This document shows positions 1 to 5,213 of a stretch of 5,274 bases of DNA, piece after piece. Origin of the DNA: CAYGAW01 sp964347945 (lineage in GTDB: Bacteria; Chloroflexota; Anaerolineae; UBA7937; B3-Chlor); the NCBI GenBank assembly GCA_964347945.1, contig CAYGAW010000059.1:1-5274 (forward strand), given 5' to 3'. Each line of letters opens with the position of its first letter. Position 1 is the stretch's first letter. The translations under genes and the position numbers were made by a program. The notes under the pieces were generated by a model. That model had not been told where the DNA came from. It made no database searches and saw nothing but the letters and a program-made list of their open reading frames with translations.

Positions 1-1679
1 TAGGGAGCCAGTGGGAGGTAGGTCTTGTGGGGTCCTCCCGAGGCGCGGCCCAGGCTCACCTCGTCCAGGTACACGACGAAGTCCTGCGCACCCTCTCGGT
101 GGTAGTTGAAGTAGATAGAGGCTGAACCGCTGTAGGACGAGAGATCGAGCCAGGCGTGAGTCCACTGGTCGACTGGCTCGACGGTGAGGAGAGGATGGTA
201 GGTCCCGGGATCGCCCTGATAGAGGCCCACCTGAAAGAAATCATTGCCGCCGCCCCCTGTGGAGAGCGTCCGATGCCAGAAGGATAAGGTGGGCAGGTAC
301 ATGGTGGGTGTGATGTACACCGTCTGGGTTATGCCGCAATCGCCGCTGATAAGCATGTCCTCGCCAAGCGCCAAGGAGTAGTCGCCGCTCCGAACGACAT
401 CGTCCACCGCCACGGGAGCGGCTGTGCTGCCAGTCACCGTTTCCCAGCCATTCAACCCGTCCTCGAAGTCGCCGTTGGAAATGACGTCATCCTGCGGACG
501 GACTGTGAAGTCCAGCTCCACCACCGGTTCGTACAGATCCACGCCTCGAACCTCGGGCGGCGAGTTGTAGCCGTCGCAAGTCACGAACACGTCGTATGTA
601 CCTCCGACAGGTGGAACCAAGTGATACTGTCCACCGCTCGCCGTGTCGTCTGCGATGCCTGTACCGACGAGTGTGACCCAACCGCCGAGCATACGGATAT
701 CCCGATTGTCCCGCACGTACCCCTGGACGCCTCCGATGGTCGTCACGTACGTGGAAGAGTCACCGTCGCTCCAGGCCCCGTAGAGGCGGATATCGTACCA
801 GTCCGTATAGAGTTGACGTGCTCTGGCTCGGAACGTGTAAGTGCGGCCGACGACGCCTGTGAAGAGGTCTGAGGTCAGAGTGGTTGTCTCGTGCCAGAAT
901 ACCCACTCGTCGTTTACGTCATCCTTGTACTGCACGTCGTACTTGGTGATGTGGCCACCCGGAGCGGCCTGGCCGTCCTCCCAAGTCACGGTGAAGGTGG
1001 GCGAGTAGCTCACTGGCGGCGACGACGCGCTGACGGTGGGGGCTTGAGCCAGCATCACTGCATCTATGAAGACCTGGTTGTCCAGCGAAGGAGGATGGCT
1101 GACTGGCTGCAGGCAGTTGACCCTGACGAAGAGGGTGATGGTGCTGGCCTGGGCCACTACTGCTACTCCCATACGCACCCAGGGGCCTTCGTCGTGATCG
1201 TCTATGAGGCTCCAGACGATATTGGGGGAGTTGGGATCGGTGCCGCCGTAGGGATCGATACCGACGAGCTTCTGCATGGTGCCGTCATTGGTGGGAGGCG
1301 CTGGGCTCTCGAAGAAGGTGAGCATAGCCGCCTTGGCTCCGTAGTGCTGGCCGGGCGTGACGCCGCTTATCTGCTGGTAGATGCCAGCGGTGAAGGCGGT
1401 CTTGGAGATGATGAGCTGCGAGGTCTCACCCTCGGTGTGTTCCGCCCCTGGCCAGAAGTACTCGATGGTGTTGGCGAAGCTGACGTTGCCTTTGAGCACG
1501 AAGCGCTTCCAGCCCAAACCCACCCCGTTGGGCTTGAAGCCGTCTTCGAAGCCCCAGTTCTGGGTGAGATTGACCCCGGCGCCTGCCGCGGAGCGTGTGA
1601 GGAGGAGCAGAATGGCAAGAAGGATGAGGAGCGCTGCCAGGAAATCGAAAGTCCTCCGGATCAGGGAGAACCATTGCAT
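1..1679 (-). CDS. Secreted multidomain protein (carbohydrate-binding-like and FnIII-like domains), 3' end outside window
   Basis: An uninterrupted frame of 559 codons runs from ATG 1679 to the left edge, where two bases (TA) of the next codon remain. Residues 1-36 form a signal peptide: an Arg-Arg pair at 8-9, a long Leu/Ile/Ala core and a likely cleavage after Ala-Gly-Ala near 35. Residues 37-212 look like a jelly-roll carbohydrate-binding module, opening with NWGFEDG. Residues 213-316 have fibronectin type III character (KYDVQYK, then YTFRARA). Residues 317-395 resemble a carboxypeptidase-regulatory-like beta domain (GGVQGYVRD). Residues 396-546 start with SNGDFEDGLNGW, typical of CBM4/9-like modules. 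The visible end reads KTYLPLAP, suggesting the true C-terminus is close. No catalytic domain is visible, so it is probably a surface binding or adhesion protein. ATG 1685 is also in frame, but the AGGA at 1687-1690 is correctly spaced only for 1679. Domain calls are by eye; the export call is firm. Confidence 0.85.
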   Translation of the reverse strand, partial: MQWFSLIRRTFDFLAALLILLAILLLLTRSAAGAGVNLTQNWGFEDGFKPNGVGLGWKRFVLKGNVSFANTIEYFWPGAEHTEGETSQLIISKTAFTAGIYQQISGVTPGQHYGAKAAMLTFFESPAPPTNDGTMQKLVGIDPYGGTDPNSPNIVWSLIDDHDEGPWVRMGVAVVAQASTITLFVRVNCLQPVSHPPSLDNQVFIDAVMLAQAPTVSASSPPVSYSPTFTVTWEDGQAAPGGHITKYDVQYKDDVNDEWVFWHETTTLTSDLFTGVVGRTYTFRARARQLYTDWYDIRLYGAWSDGDSSTYVTTIGGVQGYVRDNRDIRMLGGWVTLVGTGIADDTASGGQYHLVPPVGGTYDVFVTCDGYNSPPEVRGVDLYEPVVELDFTVRPQDDVISNGDFEDGLNGWETVTGSTAAPVAVDDVVRSGDYSLALGEDMLISGDCGITQTVYITPTMYLPTLSFWHRTLSTGGGGNDFFQVGLYQGDPGTYHPLLTVEPVDQWTHAWLDLSSYSGSASIYFNYHREGAQDFVVYLDEVSLGRASGGPHKTYLPLAP

Positions 1680-1686
1680 GTCCATA

Positions 1687-1690
1687 TCCT
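1687..1690 (-). promoter_or_regulatory. Ribosome binding site deciding the start of the secreted protein
   Basis: The minus strand reads AGGA seven bases before ATG 1679. The alternative in-frame ATG at 1685 would have only a one-base spacer, so 1679 is the better start. It also gives a more compact signal peptide. Confidence 0.55.
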
Positions 1691-1708
1691 GCACGCGATG
1701 TCGTTCCC

Positions 1709-1737
1709 AGTTTATGGGTCGGTGGGACCCAAGTCAA
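1709..1737 (-). promoter_or_regulatory. Sigma70-type promoter for the secreted protein gene
   Basis: On the minus strand a TTGACT -35 box (1732-1737, five of six consensus) is followed after exactly 17 bases by TAAACT (1709-1714, four of six). Transcription would begin near 1702 and leave a leader of about 20 bases before ATG 1679. That leader is long enough for the AGGA site. The spacer holds a small dyad (1716-1730), listed separately. The assignment is by consensus match and position only. Confidence 0.5.
1716..1730. repeat. Dyad inside the promoter spacer, possible operator
   Basis: GGGTC and GACCC form a perfect five-base inverted repeat around a five-base centre (GGTGG). It lies entirely between the -10 and -35 boxes of the secreted protein promoter, the position of many repressor or MerR-type activator sites. 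Five bases per arm is short and could be chance in GC-rich DNA. Confidence 0.25.
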
Positions 1738-1913
1738 TAGTACTTTGGTCTCCCTTCGAGTGCCAGGTTGCTGGTGGGTGCCGCACGGTTCGGTACGCCG
1801 CTTCGAGGCTACTGCGCGTGCACGTCGCCCCTTGCGCTGATGGAAAGTCTCGTCGTGATGGCTTCGGCCTGCTGGCCTAGGGAGATGGGCGTACTGCAAT
1901 CGAGGGAGCACCT

Positions 1914-1940
1914 CCTCCCCCTTGATGGGAGATGGGGAGG
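1914..1940. repeat. Degenerate interspersed inverted repeat
   Basis: CCTCCCC (1914-1920) and GGGGAGG (1934-1940) form a perfect seven-base stem around a 13-base loop containing TTGATGGGAG. The loop and flanks resemble a CTCCC...TTGATGGGAG-type repeat that I recall as scattered through many bacterial genomes, including Chloroflexota. The copy seems diverged. Family membership is from memory and was not searched. Confidence 0.4.
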
Positions 1941-1994
1941 ACTGGGTGGTGGCGGATCTAGCCGCGGCTTCTCCTGAAACGCGTGGACGCAAGC

Positions 1995-2025
1995 CGTAGG
2001 GGCGGGTTTGAAATCCGCCCCTACG
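1995..2025. repeat. 31-base near-perfect palindromic repeat
   Basis: The arms CGTAGGGGCGG (1995-2005) and CCGCCCCTACG (2015-2025) are perfect inverted repeats of 11 bases. With the inner bases, the pairing continues as one G/T mismatch and three T-A pairs around the central G at 2010. So 30 of 31 bases belong to one palindrome with a single imperfect pair. There is no T tract on either side, so a simple intrinsic terminator is unlikely. I recall the GTAGGGGCGGGTTT type as a common interspersed palindrome in GC-rich environmental bacteria. It lies 77 bases beyond the lipoprotein stop codon and could still act as an RNA 3'-end structure. Confidence 0.7.
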
Positions 2026-2060
2026 AGGTTGGCGCGCGGGCCCAGAATATCGGAGAAGCC

Positions 2061-2094
2061 CCGCCTGCCGTGCCCGCATGCCAGTGGCAGGTGG
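2061..2094 (-). terminator. Stem-loop behind the lipoprotein gene, weak terminator candidate
   Basis: CCGCCTGCC (2061-2069) pairs with GGCAGGTGG (2086-2094) in a nine-base stem with one G-T pair and a 16-base loop. It starts eight bases beyond the lipoprotein stop codon. No run of U follows in the minus-strand transcript, so it may be a 3'-end stabilising or Rho-associated hairpin and not a classical terminator. Confidence 0.35.
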
Positions 2095-2102
2095 CGCCGG
2101 GC

Positions 2103-3299
2103 TCAGTCCCAGCTGAAACGCCGAGTGAACGAGGGTATGTCTGTGACCGCTTCAATGGTCAGTACGCGGTCGCCTGCGAAGCTATCGAACCAGGCGCTGT
2201 CGTCCATCTTGGAAGACAGAAGCCAGGGGCAGAAGGCGAACAGATAATCGGGAAGAGGCTCACCGTTGGATAGGGTGCCTCCACGGAACCAATTGAAGAC
2301 CTCCGCGTGGTAGTCGCGATGGAGTTGATCATCGATGGAGGGAAAGCGGTCGTCGTCGCTGGCTCCGTACTTCCAACCTCCCTCGCCGGCGATCATGGGA
2401 GGCACGAAGCCGATCTCTTCCTCGAACACCCGCGCGAACTGCAAGAAGCCCAGCGCCGCGTTGAGATCCTCTTGATACGACGGGGGATGGTTCAGTCCGT
2501 AAGGATGTGGCACGAAGAACATCCGCTGAAAGATCTGCTCTCCGCCGTGCAGCCTGATCTCGTAGAGCGTCTCTCTGAGCCACTGGGGGTCAACGAACTG
2601 TAGCCCGACGTAGCCACCGGCGTTGTACACGTCGCGCGCTGCCCGCAGCAGGTCCTCGGTGAATCGGAGCTTGCTCACGTGCGGATCTTCCCAGAGCACC
2701 TCAATACTGGGCTCATTGTAGATCTGGATGTAGGGCGGCATGCCGAGGCTTTCCAGCAGCTGGACGTCGCGGCCCCAGTCGAAGTACCTGTCTCCGGGGT
2801 AGAGCATCTTCCGCCACACGACGGTGATGCCCGCTTCTTTGAACTTAGGAGCCGCCATCTCCAGCTGTATCTCGTCAGCGTAGACCACCAGCGCCCATTT
2901 CATCCTCATACTGACCATACGGCCAATCTGGTGGTCCAGGTGCTCCGGGGTGTGGTATTGCTCCGGGATGAAATGGATGCAGAAGCCGTTGTCCCCCGCG
3001 GGTCGGGGCCAATCCCGCAGGGCCATGGGGGGCAGGTCCTCGAGATCCATCATCCAGATCTCTGTTGGTGTTGGAGAGAGAGGGACAGCGGTCTCTGTGG
3101 TTGATGGGTCAGGTCGTGCCGTGCGGGTAGGCAAGGAGGTGGTAGTTGTCGTAGGAGCCGGGGACACACTCGCGGACGTCGCCGTCGGTATCGCGGGACT
3201 AGGGGAAGGTGCTTCGGCAACGGGCGATACGAGAGTGCAGGCGGTCAGTGACAGGAAGAGCATCACTATGGCCAGGATAAGAGTCGCAGATTTTGGCAT
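2103..3299 (-). CDS. Lipoprotein with clan GH-A glycoside hydrolase-like barrel
   Basis: The 398-residue product is probably a surface-anchored glycosidase. Residues 1-21 are a lipoprotein signal ending in the lipobox LTAC, with Cys21 as the predicted lipid attachment site. Residues 22-80 are a Ser/Thr/Pro-rich linker. From about residue 96 a TIM-barrel-like domain shows the landmarks of clan GH-A: Asn195-Glu196-Pro197 on strand 4 (acid/base), HPYG at 265-268 (the usual His-x-Tyr of strand 6), Glu306 in AGEGGW (nucleophile, strand 7) and Trp359 in FCPWL (strand 8). These residues are seen; their roles come from the clan. The substrate and exact GH family are not recognisable to me. The ATG has GGATGG seven bases upstream, and a promoter lies at 3341-3370. 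A damaged relative sits immediately upstream. The neighbouring carbohydrate-binding-like secreted protein fits a shared role in polysaccharide use, though this is only context. Confidence 0.85.
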   Translation of the reverse strand: MPKSATLILAIVMLFLSLTACTLVSPVAEAPSPSPAIPTATSASVSPAPTTTTTSLPTRTARPDPSTTETAVPLSPTPTEIWMMDLEDLPPMALRDWPRPAGDNGFCIHFIPEQYHTPEHLDHQIGRMVSMRMKWALVVYADEIQLEMAAPKFKEAGITVVWRKMLYPGDRYFDWGRDVQLLESLGMPPYIQIYNEPSIEVLWEDPHVSKLRFTEDLLRAARDVYNAGGYVGLQFVDPQWLRETLYEIRLHGGEQIFQRMFFVPHPYGLNHPPSYQEDLNAALGFLQFARVFEEEIGFVPPMIAGEGGWKYGASDDDRFPSIDDQLHRDYHAEVFNWFRGGTLSNGEPLPDYLFAFCPWLLSSKMDDSAWFDSFAGDRVLTIEAVTDIPSFTRRFSWD

Positions 3300-3340
3300 T
3301 ACTACACCATCCAGTACAGGCCTAGTCGGAGAATGGGGAG

Positions 3341-3370
3341 ATGATAAGGGTGGCGGCCTAACAAAGTCAA
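3341..3370 (-). promoter_or_regulatory. Sigma70-type promoter for the lipoprotein gene
   Basis: On the minus strand TTGACT (3365-3370, five of six) is followed after 18 bases by TATCAT (3341-3346, five of six). Transcription would begin near 3334, about 35 bases before ATG 3299. The -35 hexamer is identical to that of the secreted protein gene. The rest of the spacer up to 3530 shows no gene and no strong structure. Confidence 0.5.
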
Positions 3371-3530
3371 ACGTCCTTCCCGGGCCCGGAATTGCGGGCT
3401 GCTGTTAGCACGGCTGTCTAGCGTCGCCAACGGGGAGGGCTTTGGGAGCCTGGCTTCCGCCGACGCGTGATGGGGCAGAGAGTGGTGTTGAGGGAGCTGG
3501 CTTCCGTGTGCTACTACTGACGGGGCCGAC

Positions 3531-3821
3531 ACAGAGGCCATTGTCGCCGGTGGGCCAGGGCTACTCTAGGAGCGTGATGGGTGACCACTGCTTCAGCTGC
3601 GTGATCCAGGTTTCCTTCGGGGTTGGCGAAGCTGGCGCGCGCGTTTCCGTACTGGTTGGCCGAGGCTTTACAGTCTGGTTGGGAAGCTGACTCGCGAGGA
3701 GTCGAAGTGCCTCTCGGTGGGAAGGGTAGATGCGTCTTCCCGGCCCACGACGGTAGCCTGCAGCGATTGAGCCTGAAGCTAGAAGTATCCCTGGAAGGAT
3801 TCGATATCGAGATGATGACAT
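3531..3821 (-). pseudogene. Truncated, stop-containing paralogue of the GH-A lipoprotein
   Basis: Reading from ATG 3821 gives a weak signal-like start (MSSSRYRILPGILLASGSIA) and then a Thr/Pro linker. From 3686 to 3531 the frame aligns without gaps to residues 56-107 of the intact lipoprotein (3134-2979). By hand I count 25 of 52 identical residues and 91 of 156 identical bases. Shared blocks include SPTP, Glu-x-Trp and GDNG-x-Cys. At 3561-3563 the frame has TAG where the intact gene has TGG (Trp97), yet the homology continues past the stop. It ends at the Cys, so the catalytic barrel is missing entirely. The lipobox Cys seems replaced by Tyr23, although that part aligns poorly. The divergence points to an old duplication. 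An 86-residue peptide could still be made but would have no catalytic domain. Confidence 0.75.
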
Positions 3822-3862
3822 TGCCAATCCATTCCCTGGAGGCTCGGTGTCAAAACATGCGC

Positions 3863-3891
3863 ATTGTAGCGGCGACAATTGACAGAGTCGA
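3863..3891 (-). promoter_or_regulatory. Relict promoter of the lipoprotein paralogue
   Basis: On the minus strand TCGACT (3886-3891) and TACAAT (3863-3868, five of six) are 17 bases apart. The -10 box lies 41 bases before ATG 3821, the same distance as between -10 and ATG in the intact lipoprotein gene. This matched spacing supports both the start at 3821 and common descent of the two leaders. The -35 box matches the consensus in only four of six positions. Confidence 0.4.
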
Positions 3892-3907
3892 GTAGTGGTG
3901 GTAACCT
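3879..3907 (+). promoter_or_regulatory. Possible promoter for the nuclease-like gene
   Basis: A perfect TTGACA (3879-3884) is followed after 17 bases by the weak hexamer TAACCT (3902-3907, three of six). It would give a leader of about 100 bases before ATG 4017. It overlaps the -35 end of the opposing candidate promoter at 3863-3891. No better match was seen between 3908 and 4005. Confidence 0.25.
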
Positions 3908-4005
3908 TTGTTGCGTTGGCTCTAGATGGAGCCACCGTCTCTTTCGCACGGAGAACATCACCGTCCGTCACTGGCTTCACCCGTCGGCAAGGCGGCTCAA
4001 TCCCT

Positions 4006-4013
4006 GGGAGGAG
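4006..4013 (+). promoter_or_regulatory. Strong ribosome binding site fixing the nuclease-like gene start
   Basis: GGGAGGAG stands directly before ATG 4017, with five bases between its GGAGG core and the ATG. The same frame is open upstream to a TTG at 3879, but that start has no comparable site and the extra 46 residues look non-coding, so 4017 is chosen. Confidence 0.75.
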
Positions 4014-4016
4014 CAG

Positions 4017-4898
4017 ATGGCTTGCGATCAGCACAACCGCACGGGAGCCGGCAACACAGCGCGCCGGGGCCAAGTACTGGTCGCCATCATGAACAACCTC
4101 CGCGACTTCGATATCGCCCGCGACGAACATTGGTATCGCATCCCAATCAGGAGCGTGCAGAGACGCCTCAGAGAGCGCTGGCCTCCCACCTGGCTGGCTT
4201 TCTATCAGACCAAAGTTTTCGGTCCAGAGTGCTGGGCCATCAACTACTATGCCGATGTCCATGCCATTCGCACCGTCGCGCGACGAGCCTTGCTTCCTCA
4301 GGAGCCGGATCATCTCCGGGCGGACGAACCGTATCACAAGATCGAAATCGGGCCACTGCAACGTCTAGCCCAGCCAATACTGAGCAGGCGCTTGCGGCGC
4401 GTTGTGTTTATTCCGACCGCCTGGGACAAGTTCATCAACGCGGTTGAGATCAACGATCTGTACGACGAGAGCCCTCTGGAGGACCGCCTGTGGGCCGAGT
4501 TCAAGAGACACGAGATTGCGGCGGAACGGCAGTTCTTCATCAGCGTCAAGACCCGGCGGTATGCATTGGATTTCGCCATTTTCTGTGACCATGGACAGAT
4601 AGACGTGGAAACCGATGGTGACAGTTGGCACGCCGATGCCGCGCGCATCCCGCTCGACAATCGGCGAGACAACGACTTGGCCGGCGCGGGTTGGTTGGTT
4701 CTCCGCTTCAACGGACAGCAGATCCGGGAATCCGCGACGGAGTACTGCGTTCCGGCGGTGATGCAAACCATCAACAAGCTGGGAGGCCTGCAGACAGAGG
4801 GCATGATGCCTCGCACCTTTGACCCCGATCATCCCGAGGCACCCCGGCAGTTGGCACTCTTCGATTCAGGGCCTGAGTATGACGTGGATTCGTGGTGA
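4017..4898 (+). CDS. DUF559/Vsr-like endonuclease-fold protein
   Basis: The 293-residue soluble product has no signal peptide or membrane segment. Its C-terminal half carries the pattern of DUF559, a family related to the very-short-patch-repair endonuclease and the PD-(D/E)xK fold: Glu155 in SPLEDRLW, Arg171-Gln172, Asp185 in ALDFAIF, Glu198 and Asp200 in VETDGDSWH, His205, Asp214 with Arg216-Arg217, and the closing GWLVLRF (225-231). All the expected acidic residues are present, so it could be an active DNA nuclease. Residues 1-150 (with WYRIPIRS at 39-46 and FIPTAWDKF at 131-139) form an N-terminal region I recall accompanying this domain in standalone proteins, of unknown function. Residues 262-293 are an acidic, Pro-containing tail. 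No methylase, helicase or mismatch-repair gene is beside it, so its pathway cannot be read from context. Confidence 0.85.
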   Translation: MACDQHNRTGAGNTARRGQVLVAIMNNLRDFDIARDEHWYRIPIRSVQRRLRERWPPTWLAFYQTKVFGPECWAINYYADVHAIRTVARRALLPQEPDHLRADEPYHKIEIGPLQRLAQPILSRRLRRVVFIPTAWDKFINAVEINDLYDESPLEDRLWAEFKRHEIAAERQFFISVKTRRYALDFAIFCDHGQIDVETDGDSWHADAARIPLDNRRDNDLAGAGWLVLRFNGQQIRESATEYCVPAVMQTINKLGGLQTEGMMPRTFDPDHPEAPRQLALFDSGPEYDVDSW

Positions 4899-4932
4899 GG
4901 ACGGTGCTCGGAGGTGCAGAGAGAGCACGTCC
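4899..4932 (+). terminator. Stem-loop directly after the nuclease-like gene
   Basis: GGAC (4899-4902) and GTGCTC (4904-4909) pair with GAGCAC (4923-4928) and GTCC (4929-4932). This gives ten pairs with one bulged G and a 13-base loop. The hairpin starts on the base after the TGA stop codon. It lacks a U tract, so it is a likely transcript-end structure but not a textbook intrinsic terminator. Confidence 0.45.
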
Positions 4933-5184
4933 GGAATGGTCGAGAAACGTCGGTAGGAAAATTCGCCGGCAACTACTCGCCCCTGAGTCAGCAACCCTGA
5001 TGAGATTCTCAACGGGACAAATGCCATTTCCTTGATTCGCCGATACTTCTCGATCAAGATGGCAGCTCAGGCAAGCTGCATCTGAGGAAGTAGCACGCTT
5101 TGCGGGGGAGCTGCCCAGCACTTGCGCAGCAGTGGCGGTGTGCCTTCAGCCGTTGTCATAATGCAACGCCAAACTCCTTGCTAA
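4933..5184. other. Non-coding stretch after the nuclease-like gene
   Basis: I see no supportable gene here. Short open frames on the minus strand begin with TTG or lack a ribosome site, and they run into the end of the nuclease-like gene. The only small structure is a six-base dyad, GCAGCT (5062-5067) and AGCTGC (5074-5079), around a six-base loop. The stretch seems less GC-rich than the neighbouring genes. Confidence 0.5.
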
Positions 5185-5213
5185 TTGCATGCAGGTCAAG
5201 TCGGCTCTATAAT
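5185..5213 (+). promoter_or_regulatory. Outward-facing promoter with a perfect -10 box
   Basis: TTGCAT (5185-5190, three of six) lies 17 bases before a perfect TATAAT (5208-5213). The palindrome TGCATGCA (5186-5193) covers most of the -35 box and could be an operator. Transcription would start near 5220. The ATG at 5226 opens only ten codons before TGA, so the gene served, if any, begins beyond the right edge. Confidence 0.45.

Larger units (their letters stand above)
1738..2102. other. Non-coding spacer carrying inverted repeats
   Basis: This stretch separates the lipoprotein gene from the secreted protein gene. Positions 1738-1900 show nothing I can assign. From 1911 on, the spacer holds two repeat-like inverted structures (1914-1940 and 1995-2025), a ten-base palindrome AGCCGCGGCT (1960-1969), and a stem-loop close behind the lipoprotein stop codon (2061-2094). 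Open frames exist here, but their translations (for example GGFQTRPYG) look like read-through of interspersed repeats, not protein. Confidence 0.6.

Noticed and set aside
891..1880. Long plus-strand open frame of about 329 codons
   Set aside because: It lies exactly antisense and codon-aligned to the secreted protein gene. That gene has a signal peptide, recognisable domains, a promoter and a ribosome site; this frame has none, and its composition is that of a mirror frame.
1426..2079. Minus-strand open frame of about 217 codons overlapping the spacer and the secreted protein start
   Set aside because: Its translation passes through the palindromic repeats (GGFQTRPYG, SPSPIKGEE) and then runs out of frame through the secreted protein gene. 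It has no protein-like features.
3377..3391. GC-rich near-palindrome TTCCCGGGCCCGGAA just upstream of the lipoprotein promoter
   Set aside because: It has an extra base in one arm and no repeat elsewhere in the window. In GC-rich DNA this length is plausible by chance.
3444..3506. Short direct repeat GGGAG(C)CTGGCTTCCG at 3444-3459 and 3492-3506
   Set aside because: The two copies differ by one base of length and are only about 15 bases. They might mark an old deletion but are too short to support a feature.
3302..3541. Minus-strand open frame of about 79 codons upstream of the lipoprotein
   Set aside because: It crosses the lipoprotein promoter and leader, has no ribosome site, and shows low-complexity His/Pro/Ser content without a motif.
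3879..4016. N-terminal extension of the nuclease-like protein from a TTG
   Set aside because: No ribosome site precedes this TTG, which itself is part of a candidate -35 box, while a strong GGGAGGAG precedes ATG 4017.
3561..4361. Minus-strand open frame of about 266 codons
   Set aside because: The first two thirds are antisense to the nuclease-like gene and its leader. Only the last 86 codons carry meaning, and these are reported as the lipoprotein paralogue starting at 3821.
4866..5057. Minus-strand open frame of about 63 codons
   Set aside because: It starts at a TTG without a ribosome site, overlaps the end of the nuclease-like gene, and resembles no family I know.
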